A DNA stretch of 64,000 nucleotides from Bellilinea sp. (GTDB lineage Bacteria; Chloroflexota; Anaerolineae; Anaerolineales; Anaerolineaceae). This document shows positions 26,037 through 35,633 of the stretch, in pieces. The notes beneath the pieces were generated by a model. The model saw only the letters and a program-made list of their open reading frames with translations, was not told the DNA's origin and did not search any database. The position numbers were made by a program, and so were the translations under genes. The stretch covers positions 930,001 through 994,000 of the forward strand of contig BPHQ01000001.1 in the NCBI GenBank assembly GCA_026003615.1, given 5' to 3'. Numbering within the stretch: position 1 is the first letter of the stretch; each line of letters opens with the position of its first letter.

Positions 26037-26612
26037 TTAAAAAATGGTTTTGATAACTTCTAATAAATTATTATGGAAATAAACCTGGTTGAGATAAGGC
26101 AATTCAAGGATTGAATTAACCTGTTTTTTCCCTCTTCCAGTAGTGACAAGAAATAAATAAGGAATACCGGCCAAGAAACCAGCCTCGATATCCGATTGAG
26201 CATCTCCGACTAGAATGGAATTACTCAGGTCAATTCCGAATTGATTTACTGCTTTCAGAATCATCCCGGGCCTGGGTTTTCGACAATCACAGTTTTCTTC
26301 CGGTGTATGGGGACAAAAATAAACCTGATCAACAACCCCGTCATGCTTTATGATAACCTCGTGAAATTTATGGTCTATTTCTTTATATTGTTCAATCGTT
26401 ATTAAACCGCGGCCAATAGCCGACTGATTAGTGATGATAAAAACTTTTGGACGGTTGGGAAGGTGATTGATCAACCGTAAAGCTTGTAAAGAGGATGGAT
26501 AAAACCGCACATCCTCCCAGCGACGAATGTAATTTGTTCGATTATGAACAATGACGCCATCGCGGTCAAGAAAAATTGCCTGTAATTGTAAATTTTTACT
26601 AAATCTGTTCAC
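26037..26612 (-). CDS. HAD-superfamily sugar-bisphosphate phosphatase, GmhB-like
   Basis: The 191-residue protein begins with the HAD motif I FLDRDGVI (nucleophile Asp16, acid/base Asp18), then FIITNQSAIGRG (motif II), CRKPRPGM (Lys of motif III) and VGDAQSDIEA (motif IV). Between motifs II and III it has the zinc-binding loop CPHTPEENCDC typical of D-glycero-manno-heptose-1,7-bisphosphate 7-phosphatase and histidinol-phosphatase. No other heptose genes are visible in the window, so the exact sugar phosphate is uncertain. It is the last gene before the terminator, 13 bp after the BY-kinase gene. Confidence 0.85.
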   Translation of the reverse strand: MNRFSKNLQLQAIFLDRDGVIVHNRTNYIRRWEDVRFYPSSLQALRLINHLPNRPKVFIITNQSAIGRGLITIEQYKEIDHKFHEVIIKHDGVVDQVYFCPHTPEENCDCRKPRPGMILKAVNQFGIDLSNSILVGDAQSDIEAGFLAGIPYLFLVTTGRGKKQVNSILELPYLNQVYFHNNLLEVIKTIF

Positions 26613-26625
26613 AACTTTTTAAAAA

Positions 26626-28230
26626 TTATGGATTCTTAATTGTGCTGCCTTTTTCTTCTTTTCCTTCAATTGCCTTGCCGTTTGAATTTTCTTTTTTTAA
26701 GCCGGCATAATAATAATGGCTATAATAGGAAGCGCCTTTGGGGGAAGAGCCGTTGATGATATACCCCAACAGATTTGCGTTTGCACGCATCAATTGAGTC
26801 TTAATTTTTTGCAGTACATCCCGGCGGGATTTTCCCAGACTGATTACTGCCAAAACTCCGTCAACATGGGCAGAAAGAACCAGGGAATCCGATATGATAA
26901 AAGGTGGTCCATCAATTATGATGACATCCGCAATTTCTTTAAGCATTTCCAGAGTGCGGAACATTTCCTGGGAGCCCAATTGTTCAGAAGGGTTAGGAGG
27001 AGTTGTACCGGAAGGAAGCAGGAAGACTTGATTTTTGAACAAAGGAATCAGACATTCTTTGCCAATCTTCCCATCCAGCAGCAAATCCCCAAGCCCCTTT
27101 TTATTATCCAGCTGAAACTTTTCGTCCAGTTCCGATTTGTAGAAATCAGCATCAATTACGATAACTCGCTTTTTGGCTTTGGCTAATGAAAGCGCCAGAT
27201 TTATGGCAATCGTAGTTTTACCTTCCGAATCGCCGGGGCTTGAAATTAATAAAGTTTTAATGGTACTTCCAAGCCCGATAAATTCAAGATTGGTACGCAG
27301 TGAACGGAATGAATCGGTGATTGGCGAAAAGGGCTGGTCATTTACATAACTGAGTGGTTCAACATCTTTGGGAAAACGAGGAATTTCCCCCAACTGAGGT
27401 TTTTGAATGATACGATCCACCTCTTCCGAGGAATGTATTGCTTGATCAATCCATTCGATAACATACGCACTCACCGCCGCGAGAGCAAATCCGATCAATG
27501 CTGAAGTTAGAATGGTAATCAAGCGATTCGGGCCAATCGGTCGAGATGGAATTTCGGCTGGTTCTATCACGCTTAAGGTATTCAATGCTCCACGTGAACT
27601 GCTTGATAATAAACGGCTGTAATTTTCTTGAAGGCTGGAGAGTTTATTTTCCAACGCGTTGATTTTTTGTTGAGTTTCGGTGATCAGATTGGCGCTATTC
27701 AAGGTTCCTAATTCGGTTTTGAGTTTTTCGATTTCTGTTGTTGTATCGGCTATATTTTTTTCTAAAGTGGTTAATTGCTGTTCAATAAAGGCTTGCCGTT
27801 CCAGATTATTATCTTCCACACCGGATGGCCCTCGTTTGATAAGCTGGTTTGCCAGTTCGGATGCTACTGCCTGAGCGCGAATTGGGTCGGAATCGGTCAC
27901 GGTAATTTCAATTAACTGGGTATCCGGCAAAGCTCGTGCGGTATAAGGTGGGATCCATGTAAGGTTGAGAGACTCCATCACAGCTTTTCGTACTGGTTCG
28001 CGTGTGGCCATATCGGCATAAATTGCGGCTAATTGTTGTTCTAAAAAGAACTGTGAGGTATTTGGGTTGGGGTTGGTGAGGGATTGTCCGATTATGAGGG
28101 TTGTTCTGGATTGATACATGGCCGGTTGACCCAGTGTGATAATAAAACTGGTTGCTGCGGCAATTAAGAAGGCTGCTAAAATCATCCACCACCATTTCAA
28201 AAGGGGGGCGTAATAAGGCTTTAAGTCCAT
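26626..28230 (-). CDS. Wzz-type chain-length protein fused to BY-kinase
   Basis: The 534-residue protein has the Wzz layout: helix 1 (about 13-35), an outside coiled-coil region with EKNIADTTTEIEKLKTEL, and helix 2 (about 240-262). A cytoplasmic bacterial tyrosine kinase follows: Walker A SSPGDSEGKTTIAINL, Walker A' VIDADFYKSEL and Walker B VIIIDGPPF. The tail has a tyrosine cluster, SYYSHYYYAG, the usual autophosphorylation site. Such proteins control polymerisation and export of capsule or exopolysaccharide. The 97-bp gap upstream (28231-28327) is AT-rich with a TACAAT (28283-28278) but no convincing -35, so an internal promoter is only possible. Confidence 0.93.
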   Translation of the reverse strand: MDLKPYYAPLLKWWWMILAAFLIAAATSFIITLGQPAMYQSRTTLIIGQSLTNPNPNTSQFFLEQQLAAIYADMATREPVRKAVMESLNLTWIPPYTARALPDTQLIEITVTDSDPIRAQAVASELANQLIKRGPSGVEDNNLERQAFIEQQLTTLEKNIADTTTEIEKLKTELGTLNSANLITETQQKINALENKLSSLQENYSRLLSSSSRGALNTLSVIEPAEIPSRPIGPNRLITILTSALIGFALAAVSAYVIEWIDQAIHSSEEVDRIIQKPQLGEIPRFPKDVEPLSYVNDQPFSPITDSFRSLRTNLEFIGLGSTIKTLLISSPGDSEGKTTIAINLALSLAKAKKRVIVIDADFYKSELDEKFQLDNKKGLGDLLLDGKIGKECLIPLFKNQVFLLPSGTTPPNPSEQLGSQEMFRTLEMLKEIADVIIIDGPPFIISDSLVLSAHVDGVLAVISLGKSRRDVLQKIKTQLMRANANLLGYIINGSSPKGASYYSHYYYAGLKKENSNGKAIEGKEEKGSTIKNP

Positions 28231-28327
28231 ATATCATCCTTATCTGTACTCAATCCGTTACCCTCATAGTCTTAAAAATTGTAACCGGATTCATCCAGAA
28301 TATCTATAAAAATTCTATAGAAATTGT

Positions 28328-29518
28328 TTATAATTTGGCCTCAATACTCTTGCGATAGATGGTTTCGAGTTTCAGTCCCACTTGATCCCATGAATGTTCT
28401 TTTTCAACATACTCTCTGCCGGATTTCCCAATTTGATCTGCAGTCAGAGGGTTAGAAATCATTTTCGAAATCAATTCAGCATAATGTTGAGGATTTTTGG
28501 CGATTAGAACATGAACACCATCTATGACATTTAACGCCGAAACGGCGAGTGGCGATGCAATGACTGGCGTTCCACACGCCATTGCTTCCAACACCTTATT
28601 TTGAACACCTGCGCCATAATTCAACGGGGCTAATGCGATGGTTGCTTTTTGTAGGTAAGGGAGAATCTCCGGAACAGTGCCGGTTATAGTTATCTTGGGA
28701 TTTGCCGTAAATTGTTGAAGCGCTGGAGGTGGATCCTTGCCAACAATCCATAGCTCAAGTTCCGGATTAGTCTGCCATACAAGTGGTAATATCTGGTTGA
28801 TAGTAAATAATGCCATGTCAACATTGGCATGATAGCTCATCTTTCCGCTAATAAGTAAAACATTCCTGTGCCTTGCCTGCTCTGGTGGAGGAGAAAAGTA
28901 ATCAATGTCTACACCATTGGTAATGACCTCGATGGGGCTGGATGGTGATAGTCTTAGATATTCATCCCGATCTTTTGACGAAGTTACCAGAACTTTATCG
29001 AATTGAGTAGAAAGAAAACGTTCGTATTTCTCTGTGCGTTGAAGTTCAAATCTTAATAACCAACGAATGAGTTTTTGGGGGTGATTTTTTTGAGTTTGCT
29101 TAAATAAGTAGGTTATTGAATCGACGCTGTCCCAAATAACGGGAATGTTTGGATGTTTTTTAGCTAATAGAGCATATTTTGCACCTCTTAAGTGTTCTAC
29201 ATGGACTACATCAATTGTTTGCTGTGAAAGAATTGAGAGGAGATGATTAGATAAATCTCTGCTCCAACTGTAAACTGCCTGAAGGGGTTGCTTGCCGGGC
29301 AAGGCAGTAATGCAATTAAGCATAGATTTCCAACCCGGCAACTTAAATCCAACAGGCTTCAGAGAAGTGGTCTTGGGAAGCGTTTTTGACGCATATTCCT
29401 TTTCAATAAGATATAAAAGTGTAACTTGATGACCTAACTTCAATAAGGATTTGATCAGGTATAAAGATCGAACTCGAATCGGGCTGGGATTATATGGAAC
29501 AACAAAAAGAATGTTCAT
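28328..29518 (-). CDS. GT4-like glycosyltransferase
   Basis: The 396-residue protein has the GT-B two-domain layout. The N-terminal domain starts MNILFVVPYNPSPIRVRSLYLIKSLLKLGHQVTL-like (first strand, then a Gly-containing loop and helix). The C-terminal domain has LLISGKMSYHANVDMALF, ITGTVPEILPYLQKA and APLNYGAGVQNKVLEAMACGTPVIAS, where the two Glu-flanking motifs bind the sugar nucleotide. This architecture resembles the glycosyltransferases found in exosortase-associated exopolysaccharide loci. Donor and acceptor are unknown. The start overlaps the stop of the upstream membrane-protein gene by 4 bp (ATGA). Confidence 0.88.
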   Translation of the reverse strand: MNILFVVPYNPSPIRVRSLYLIKSLLKLGHQVTLLYLIEKEYASKTLPKTTSLKPVGFKLPGWKSMLNCITALPGKQPLQAVYSWSRDLSNHLLSILSQQTIDVVHVEHLRGAKYALLAKKHPNIPVIWDSVDSITYLFKQTQKNHPQKLIRWLLRFELQRTEKYERFLSTQFDKVLVTSSKDRDEYLRLSPSSPIEVITNGVDIDYFSPPPEQARHRNVLLISGKMSYHANVDMALFTINQILPLVWQTNPELELWIVGKDPPPALQQFTANPKITITGTVPEILPYLQKATIALAPLNYGAGVQNKVLEAMACGTPVIASPLAVSALNVIDGVHVLIAKNPQHYAELISKMISNPLTADQIGKSGREYVEKEHSWDQVGLKLETIYRKSIEAKL

Positions 29519-30858
29519 GAATTATGTGCAACTTTATTATTTTGAAACTTTTGGATTATCTTTGATATTCCCGCTGCTGCAAACAATACCAAAACGGCGT
29601 CTACAGGCAGACGATAGCGGACTAAAGTCCACGTAAAAATATGAATCAAACTGTAAACAACGATAAAAAGAAATAACAAGAAAACAGGCGAAAAAATATT
29701 TACTTTATTTTTTCCTTTTCCGAGCAAGGTAGTAATAGAACCATATAGCATAAGCGGCAAAAACACGCCAAAACTTCCGACACGTGAGATATTGCTCAAT
29801 AAGGACGACTGGGACGAAGGCCAGAACATGAAATAAACGGGGATGCGACTGATAGATAATAGTAGATAACGCAATGGATCTTGAATAACGAACTGCAAGC
29901 CTCGTTTAAATAATTCGCTATCAAGTGCTGCTTCATTAAGCCCGAATAGTTCTTTGGGTAGTAAATCCAGGTATGTAGATTTGGTTAGTATTCCTTCAAA
30001 ATGAGTACCATAGATTGGGTGATTTGCCCAGTAAAAAGCAAAACCCGCATTCGTATTTAGCAAGACAAATTGACCAAATCTCTCATAGTTATAAATTGTG
30101 AAAGGCAGGATAAAAAGAAAGATGATCAAAATGTTGATCGCAATGAGTTTTATCGTAGAGGAAAGGTATTTTTTTCTTGAAACTATGATGAGCCACAGAT
30201 AAAGAAAAGGCAAAAATAATAGAAACACCTGTCTCAATAAAATGGTTAACGAAGTGGAAACACCTAACATGATCGCAAAAAATAAGGATTTTCGAGGATT
30301 TTCCATTATTTTTTCGAAATTACCTGCGACCCATATAGAAATAAGCAAAATTAGTAATATGCCCGTAATGTAAAAAGGTTCGGTCATTAAAGTTGCAGCA
30401 TAATAAATGAAATAAATGTAAATAGATGTAATCCCTGCAGCCAATAAACCAACCAAGGAATTAAACGTCAACTTCCCAATGTTAAAAATCAATAAGGGCT
30501 GTAAAACCCCAATTGTCAGTGCCTGAAGCAATCGCACCATCAATGGATGTGGACCAAATACCCAATAGACAGCCGCCACGAAATATGAGTACAAATAACT
30601 CCAATGGGCGGTGGGTTCACCGGCCTGCGTTGCAGGCCACCATGGTCGGTCAAAGGTAAAACCAAATCCTTGAGATAATCGGATGCCAAGTGTATGATAG
30701 CTGATCTGGTCGGAAACACCGGGCAATTCATCTATCTTGTTGCCAAGAAATAATGCCGCTCCAATCCGAAGCAAAACAGAGAGGGTTACAATCCCAATTA
30801 GGATTTTAGGGGTGTTTCTATCATCTATTAACCAATTGCCAAATTTTCGCATAGACAT
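29515..30858 (-). CDS. GT39/ArnT-like membrane glycosyltransferase
   Basis: The 447-residue protein has about ten or more membrane helices. Its first outside loop contains an acidic motif, SDQISYHTLGIRLSQGFGF, followed by PTAHWSYLYSYFVA, as in polyprenyl-phosphate-dependent glycosyltransferases of the PMT/ArnT type. It would use a lipid-linked sugar on the outer face of the membrane to modify a glycan or protein. The acceptor is unknown. It abuts the next glycosyltransferase start (30859) and overlaps the following gene by 4 bp. Confidence 0.75.
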   Translation of the reverse strand: MSMRKFGNWLIDDRNTPKILIGIVTLSVLLRIGAALFLGNKIDELPGVSDQISYHTLGIRLSQGFGFTFDRPWWPATQAGEPTAHWSYLYSYFVAAVYWVFGPHPLMVRLLQALTIGVLQPLLIFNIGKLTFNSLVGLLAAGITSIYIYFIYYAATLMTEPFYITGILLILLISIWVAGNFEKIMENPRKSLFFAIMLGVSTSLTILLRQVFLLFLPFLYLWLIIVSRKKYLSSTIKLIAINILIIFLFILPFTIYNYERFGQFVLLNTNAGFAFYWANHPIYGTHFEGILTKSTYLDLLPKELFGLNEAALDSELFKRGLQFVIQDPLRYLLLSISRIPVYFMFWPSSQSSLLSNISRVGSFGVFLPLMLYGSITTLLGKGKNKVNIFSPVFLLFLFIVVYSLIHIFTWTLVRYRLPVDAVLVLFAAAGISKIIQKFQNNKVAHNS

Positions 30859-32070
30859 TTACTTCGATTGATAAATACTGATTAATTCCTTCAACACGGA
30901 TTTCCAATCATATCGATTCACAACCAATTCTCTTGCATTATTTGCTAACCTTTCTTGTTCAGCAGGGTTGTTTATCAGATAAACTACATGTCTCGCAAAT
31001 GTTTCGGGGTCATCCGCAACCAATAGGTGCTCTCCGTTGTTCGCTGAAATTCCTTCTAAACCAATGGATGTGGTAACAACGGGTATACCTCTTGAAAAAG
31101 ACTCCAGAATCCTTACTCTCATTCCGCCCCCAGCCAAAACTGGTACAACCATCAATGCAGAGCTCGCCAGATAGGGATTTAATTCTTCAACATAACCAGT
31201 TATGGTAATGTCTTTTCCAAACGGTGCTGCCAGGGTAAAAAAATCTTTTGGCGGATTTTTTCCAATTACAGTCAGGGTTATGTTAGGGCTGATAACTTTA
31301 ACAATTGGAAATACTTCTCGTAAAAACCATCTGACGCCATCAGCGTTTGGGGGATAGTTTAGAGATCCAATGGTTAGAATTTGCTTGGCATGACAATCCC
31401 GTTTGATGGGTAGAAGTTCCTGCGTGTTGACTGCAATTGGAATGACATGGATTTTTGACTTGAAAAGGTTGCCATTAGAATCAGGCAATAATAAATTCCG
31501 GTCAAATTCGCTGACAGTCAGTACATGATCTGCAATATGGACAATCTGTTCCTCATAATTTCTTAACTTACTTGCTTCTTGAGAAAGAAAAGGCCGTATG
31601 AAAAAACTTGAGTTGGCTTTCATCCGCTCTGGAATAATCCAGGTGGCGTTGTGGGCATCGAAAATTGTTTTTGAATTAAGAGGAGTTTCCCGTAAATGAA
31701 AGATAAATTGTGCCATGTTGATCTGATCAATGTGGATTACATCGAATTTTTCATTCCTCAAGATTTCACTAACGGCGTTTTCCATTGACCGACGATAATC
31801 CCTTTCTATGAGAAAAGGGGTTCTTTTCAATTGGCTGACCAGCAATGAATAGAAATCATACAATTTAGTACGCTTGAGGGGGATAGAGATCACCTTTTTA
31901 CAAATCTTCTGAACCTCAGGTAGAAACTTTTCTTCTTGTTGCCGGGTAAAGGTCAATAATGTAATGGTATAGCCCTGTTCTGAAAGATATTTAAGCACAT
32001 GCCATGTTTTGATTCGTGGACCAGCATCAGGGGGATAAGGAACGATTTGGGTAAGAAAAAGAATTTTCAT
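30859..32070 (-). CDS. GT4-like glycosyltransferase
   Basis: The ATG at 32070 with AAGGACC upstream is chosen; a longer frame to 32163 would run into the preceding GT2 gene and its extra 31 residues are not conserved. The 403-residue protein starts MKILFLTQIVPYPPDAGPRI, typical of the N-terminal GT-B domain. It has ILTIGSLNYPPNADGVRWF at the inter-domain region and VPVLAGGGMRVRILESFSRG near the donor site. It closely resembles the proteins at 28328 and 34416, so these three are probably paralogues adding successive sugars. Confidence 0.88.
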   Translation of the reverse strand: MKILFLTQIVPYPPDAGPRIKTWHVLKYLSEQGYTITLLTFTRQQEEKFLPEVQKICKKVISIPLKRTKLYDFYSLLVSQLKRTPFLIERDYRRSMENAVSEILRNEKFDVIHIDQINMAQFIFHLRETPLNSKTIFDAHNATWIIPERMKANSSFFIRPFLSQEASKLRNYEEQIVHIADHVLTVSEFDRNLLLPDSNGNLFKSKIHVIPIAVNTQELLPIKRDCHAKQILTIGSLNYPPNADGVRWFLREVFPIVKVISPNITLTVIGKNPPKDFFTLAAPFGKDITITGYVEELNPYLASSALMVVPVLAGGGMRVRILESFSRGIPVVTTSIGLEGISANNGEHLLVADDPETFARHVVYLINNPAEQERLANNARELVVNRYDWKSVLKELISIYQSK

Positions 32071-32078
32071 TAAGGTCC

Positions 32079-33014
32079 TTAAAATTGAGAAAGTGAAGAT
32101 ATGAGTGATCGGTAATTTTCTCGAATTTTCTTTTGTTGGGCTTTTTCTTGGGGATTCGTCCAATCGTTTATCGGAGAAAAGAAGATTCTGACCAAAGATG
32201 CAATCAATAAAATAAACTTGTAAATTTCACCTGCAAATTCGCCATGGTGTTTTTTAAAAAATTGTATTTTGGCGTGGTAAAGTTGTAAAAACATCTCTTT
32301 AGCATATTGAGAAGTGCTTTGACCCCCAAAGTGAATCACCCGCGAAGTTGGAACCCAATAGCACTCAAACCCCGCTTTTGACATACGATAACAAAAGTCT
32401 ACCTCTTCTGAATACATGAAGAACGCCTCATCAAGCCCCCCTAATGCCTCCCAGACTGATTTTCTAACCATTATACTGGTGCCCTGAATTACATCGCACT
32501 TTCGAGGCGAATTCCTGTCCCAGGTGATTTGTGGGTAAAGACCAAAAGATATCAGTTTATCCAGGTGCAATAATCGCCACAGTTCCCTGGTTAATGTCGG
32601 GAATGGAAAACAGGAGACTTGGAAACTACCATCGGGATTTTTCAGGCAAGATCCCACTGCACCTGCTGAAAGGTGAGTTGAAATAAAGGCGAAAAGTTCC
32701 TCAATGGCATTATCTTCAACAATCGTATCCGGATTGAGCAGCAAAAAATACTCTCCTTTTGCACAGGCAATTCCGCGATTGTTTGCAGCGGCAAATCCGA
32801 AATTTGCCTCAGATTGAATGATATGAATTTCAGGGAATTTTTGTTGGAGTGATAGTACGCTATTATCATGAGAATTATTATCTACAACGATGATTTCAAA
32901 TGGTACGTTACATTTATGATGTAAAAGACTCTCAACACAACGAATTAAGTATTTTTCTACGTTATATGAAACAATTACGACTGATACAACAGGTTTGTTG
33001 CTATCAAACGACAT
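32079..33014 (-). CDS. GT2-family glycosyltransferase (rhamnosyltransferase-like)
   Basis: The 311-residue GT-A protein starts with VSVVIVSYNVEKYL, then VVDNNSHDNSV, NFGFAAANNRGI and the metal-binding DxD region as LLLNPDTIV. The acceptor-side motif is EEVDFCYRMSKAGF. This set is typical of GT2 rhamnosyl- or related transferases in O-antigen and exopolysaccharide loci. It overlaps the start of the O-antigen-ligase-like gene's end by 11 bp, implying coupled translation. Confidence 0.9.
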   Translation of the reverse strand: MSFDSNKPVVSVVIVSYNVEKYLIRCVESLLHHKCNVPFEIIVVDNNSHDNSVLSLQQKFPEIHIIQSEANFGFAAANNRGIACAKGEYFLLLNPDTIVEDNAIEELFAFISTHLSAGAVGSCLKNPDGSFQVSCFPFPTLTRELWRLLHLDKLISFGLYPQITWDRNSPRKCDVIQGTSIMVRKSVWEALGGLDEAFFMYSEEVDFCYRMSKAGFECYWVPTSRVIHFGGQSTSQYAKEMFLQLYHAKIQFFKKHHGEFAGEIYKFILLIASLVRIFFSPINDWTNPQEKAQQKKIRENYRSLISSLSQF

Positions 33015-34419
33015 GATTATTCTGCCTGCTCTTTAATTCAATAAAAACCAAATAGCCCATAAAAACCCATCCAAGAACACTTGCTCGAAATCCTTCCATA
33101 CCCACATTATAGACAAAGGGGATTACCCAATCCCCAAACATTCCGGCTGCTAACACCCCAATAACTCCACCTAAAGCAGAATAGATATAGGCATAGGTAA
33201 AACCTTTATTTTCTACCAGTTTTCTTGCACGCCATCCAGATGAAAAAATTTCAAATATGAGCCAAAAGTAAACAAAAAGACCTAACAGACCAATTTGTGC
33301 AACTATATCAATATAGTTATTGTGGGAGTTAAAGTTAACCGAATAACCTAAAATTCGATAATATGGTGTGAAAAAGTAATAATTTGAAGGCCCCAAACCA
33401 AAAAGTGGATTTGCTTTAATAATTTCCCCTAAAATTTTCCATGCTTCAAGGCGGGTCAATAAACTATATTCATTATCGCCTCCCATAATCAGTTCATTGG
33501 TAAATTGAGAAGATATTAAAAAGACAATTCCTGCGATCCCCATCGTTGAGAATGCCAATTTAGGTCTGGTGAATAGCACCACAAAAAAAACTGCTACAAA
33601 TGCGGGAAGCCATCCTGATGTCCAGGATTGTTTCATAATGAATAAATTGTAAAGAATAGCAACCGTACTCAATCCTAACAATAGCCTCAATTTTGGAGAG
33701 AGGTTATGATTCAGAAATGCCTGCCCGAATGTCAATACCAATAACCAAAGCCAAAAAAGACTATCTAATACTGCTCTTTGAAAAATGCGATTTACATATG
33801 GACGAAACGGGGGAATGAGAAAGGCAATGTTGTAAATTCCTCCTAATATTATAAAAATCCACACCGAGGCTTGTAACCATTTGATTTCGGTCAATCGGTG
33901 AATAGTAACCATTAAGGTCAGGGTCAAGAGTATAAACAAGGACAGACCACCGAGTTGGGAAAAAAGTGATGCCGATCTACCGGGGTACCAGGGTAATTGA
34001 CCAAACAGAAAAGCAATTAATGCGATGACAATGAAGGCGATGGATGGTCTAATTACAGCAGCGGGTAACAGGCGGATTTGTTTTTCCCGTGTAATCATGT
34101 CGAAAATCCATAAACCAATCATTCCGATAGAGACAATCATTGCGCTGTTGATACTGGTCTGAGTGCCTGTACTGATGCGGATGGGTATAATGAGACTGGC
34201 TATGATTAACATTGGAAAGCCAGCTCCTGGCCACTTTAACAATACCAATGCTCCAATAATCAACACGGGTATCCCAATAAAAAAGTAAGCCAACAGATTC
34301 CCCATTGCCAGCAGCGGAGAGAGGATTGCAATGAAAATCAACAAGAATGGAATTGCAATCCATTTGATTACTGGGTTGTTGGGATTGATTATTGGGGCTG
34401 AGTGGAAAATAGTTTTCAT
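33004..34419 (-). CDS. O-antigen ligase/polymerase family membrane protein (Wzy/WaaL type)
   Basis: The 471-residue protein has about twelve hydrophobic helices. The large loop between late helices holds the family motif: RLEAWKILGEIIKANPLFGLGPSNY, followed by FNSHNNYIDIVAQIGLLGL, in which His and the adjacent Asn are the usual catalytic or binding residues. Wzy polymerises lipid-linked repeat units, WaaL attaches finished chains to a lipid; the two cannot be told apart by sequence. In this locus, beside a Wzz/BY-kinase, a polymerase is the better guess. It overlaps both neighbours by 4-11 bp. Confidence 0.85.
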   Translation of the reverse strand: MKTIFHSAPIINPNNPVIKWIAIPFLLIFIAILSPLLAMGNLLAYFFIGIPVLIIGALVLLKWPGAGFPMLIIASLIIPIRISTGTQTSINSAMIVSIGMIGLWIFDMITREKQIRLLPAAVIRPSIAFIVIALIAFLFGQLPWYPGRSASLFSQLGGLSLFILLTLTLMVTIHRLTEIKWLQASVWIFIILGGIYNIAFLIPPFRPYVNRIFQRAVLDSLFWLWLLVLTFGQAFLNHNLSPKLRLLLGLSTVAILYNLFIMKQSWTSGWLPAFVAVFFVVLFTRPKLAFSTMGIAGIVFLISSQFTNELIMGGDNEYSLLTRLEAWKILGEIIKANPLFGLGPSNYYFFTPYYRILGYSVNFNSHNNYIDIVAQIGLLGLFVYFWLIFEIFSSGWRARKLVENKGFTYAYIYSALGGVIGVLAAGMFGDWVIPFVYNVGMEGFRASVLGWVFMGYLVFIELKSRQNNHVV

Positions 34420-35618
34420 CGTGAACTGAGCAGTGCGTCAATGGTTTGGTTTAATTTCATCCCAATCACTTGCCAATCATAAACATTTTCAACTAATCTT
34501 TGAGCTTCCAGCACAATTTTTTCCCTTAAACTTAAATCTGAAAGTATTTGTACTGTTAAATTGGCAAATTCTTGTGGAGTGTTAGCAATTAAGAGATGTT
34601 GACCATGTTTGACTTCCAGCCCTTCTGCACCTTTAGGTGTTGTGATCACTGGTGTTCCTGCTGCCATAGCTTCTAAAATCTTCAGGCGGGTACCTGCTCC
34701 ATGTCGTAAGGGCACCACGCAGGCTGCACATGAGGTTACCAAAGATTGAATATTCTCGACAAACCCGGTAAATATCACTTTTCCAGAGTGAGAAGGGAGG
34801 GTGTGAATATCTACATTTTCGTTATTGCCGGTAATAAGAATTTCACAATCAGGAATTTTCTTGAGTATGAGGGGGAAAATTTCGGTAAGGAAATAATTCA
34901 TGGCATCGTAATTAGGCCAGTAATTCAAGGATCCGTTAAATATCAATTTATGATTAAAGTCAGGCAAGGATTGAGGAAGGGTGAGGTTCGAGTCAACACC
35001 ATTTGGAATGGCGACTATTTTTTCTGCCGCAAGATCAATATATTCAACGGCGCGAGATTTGTCTAGATTTGAACAGACAAAAGCCAGATCAAACTTTTTG
35101 TAAATTTGATTTTCATAGTTCTTGAATTTCCAATATGCCCAATAACGTCTTTGTTTCTGAAGAAATCCCTGGGTGTTTTTGAAAAGGTCTCTTAACATCA
35201 GAGCCAATAAGTTATCCATATCCACCACTCGATTTGTATGGGGGATCTGCAGTGCGTAGGGAGCAGTTACGAATGTTAGAGCAAACACCAAATCGGGTTG
35301 CCAAACCTTTGCAAATTTTTGAACCGTTGCAGCCATCTTTGTGGAATAACCCGCTACAACGGCGCTTGGAAGAATGGTAAAAAATCCAAGCCAGGTTTTA
35401 ATTTTCGAATAGCGGAACGGATGCTGCTCTACGATAATTATTTCTTTGCAGTAACAATGCAAATGTTCGATCCACTCATCTTGGATTTCCATATCCCTGA
35501 AAGATATTAATGCCAACTCATGCTGTTGACTGAGGCTGCGAATCAAGTTATATGCCCGAATCTTGCTTCCTTGAATGGGAGGATAGGGAAACCAGGTTGA
35601 TAAAACGAGAATTTTCAT
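34416..35618 (-). CDS. GT4-like glycosyltransferase
   Basis: The 400-residue GT-B protein starts MKILVLSTWFPYPPIQGSKI. The C-terminal domain has LIFNGSLNYWPNYDAMNYF, ILITGNNENVDI, FTGFVENIQSLV and VPLRHGAGTRLKILEAMAAG, the last with the two Glu-region residues expected to contact the sugar nucleotide. Similar to the proteins at 28328 and 30859. Donor unknown. Its stop overlaps the ligase gene start by 4 bp. Confidence 0.88.
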   Translation of the reverse strand: MKILVLSTWFPYPPIQGSKIRAYNLIRSLSQQHELALISFRDMEIQDEWIEHLHCYCKEIIIVEQHPFRYSKIKTWLGFFTILPSAVVAGYSTKMAATVQKFAKVWQPDLVFALTFVTAPYALQIPHTNRVVDMDNLLALMLRDLFKNTQGFLQKQRRYWAYWKFKNYENQIYKKFDLAFVCSNLDKSRAVEYIDLAAEKIVAIPNGVDSNLTLPQSLPDFNHKLIFNGSLNYWPNYDAMNYFLTEIFPLILKKIPDCEILITGNNENVDIHTLPSHSGKVIFTGFVENIQSLVTSCAACVVPLRHGAGTRLKILEAMAAGTPVITTPKGAEGLEVKHGQHLLIANTPQEFANLTVQILSDLSLREKIVLEAQRLVENVYDWQVIGMKLNQTIDALLSSR

Positions 35619-35633
35619 CGGTATTTGTTCTAA

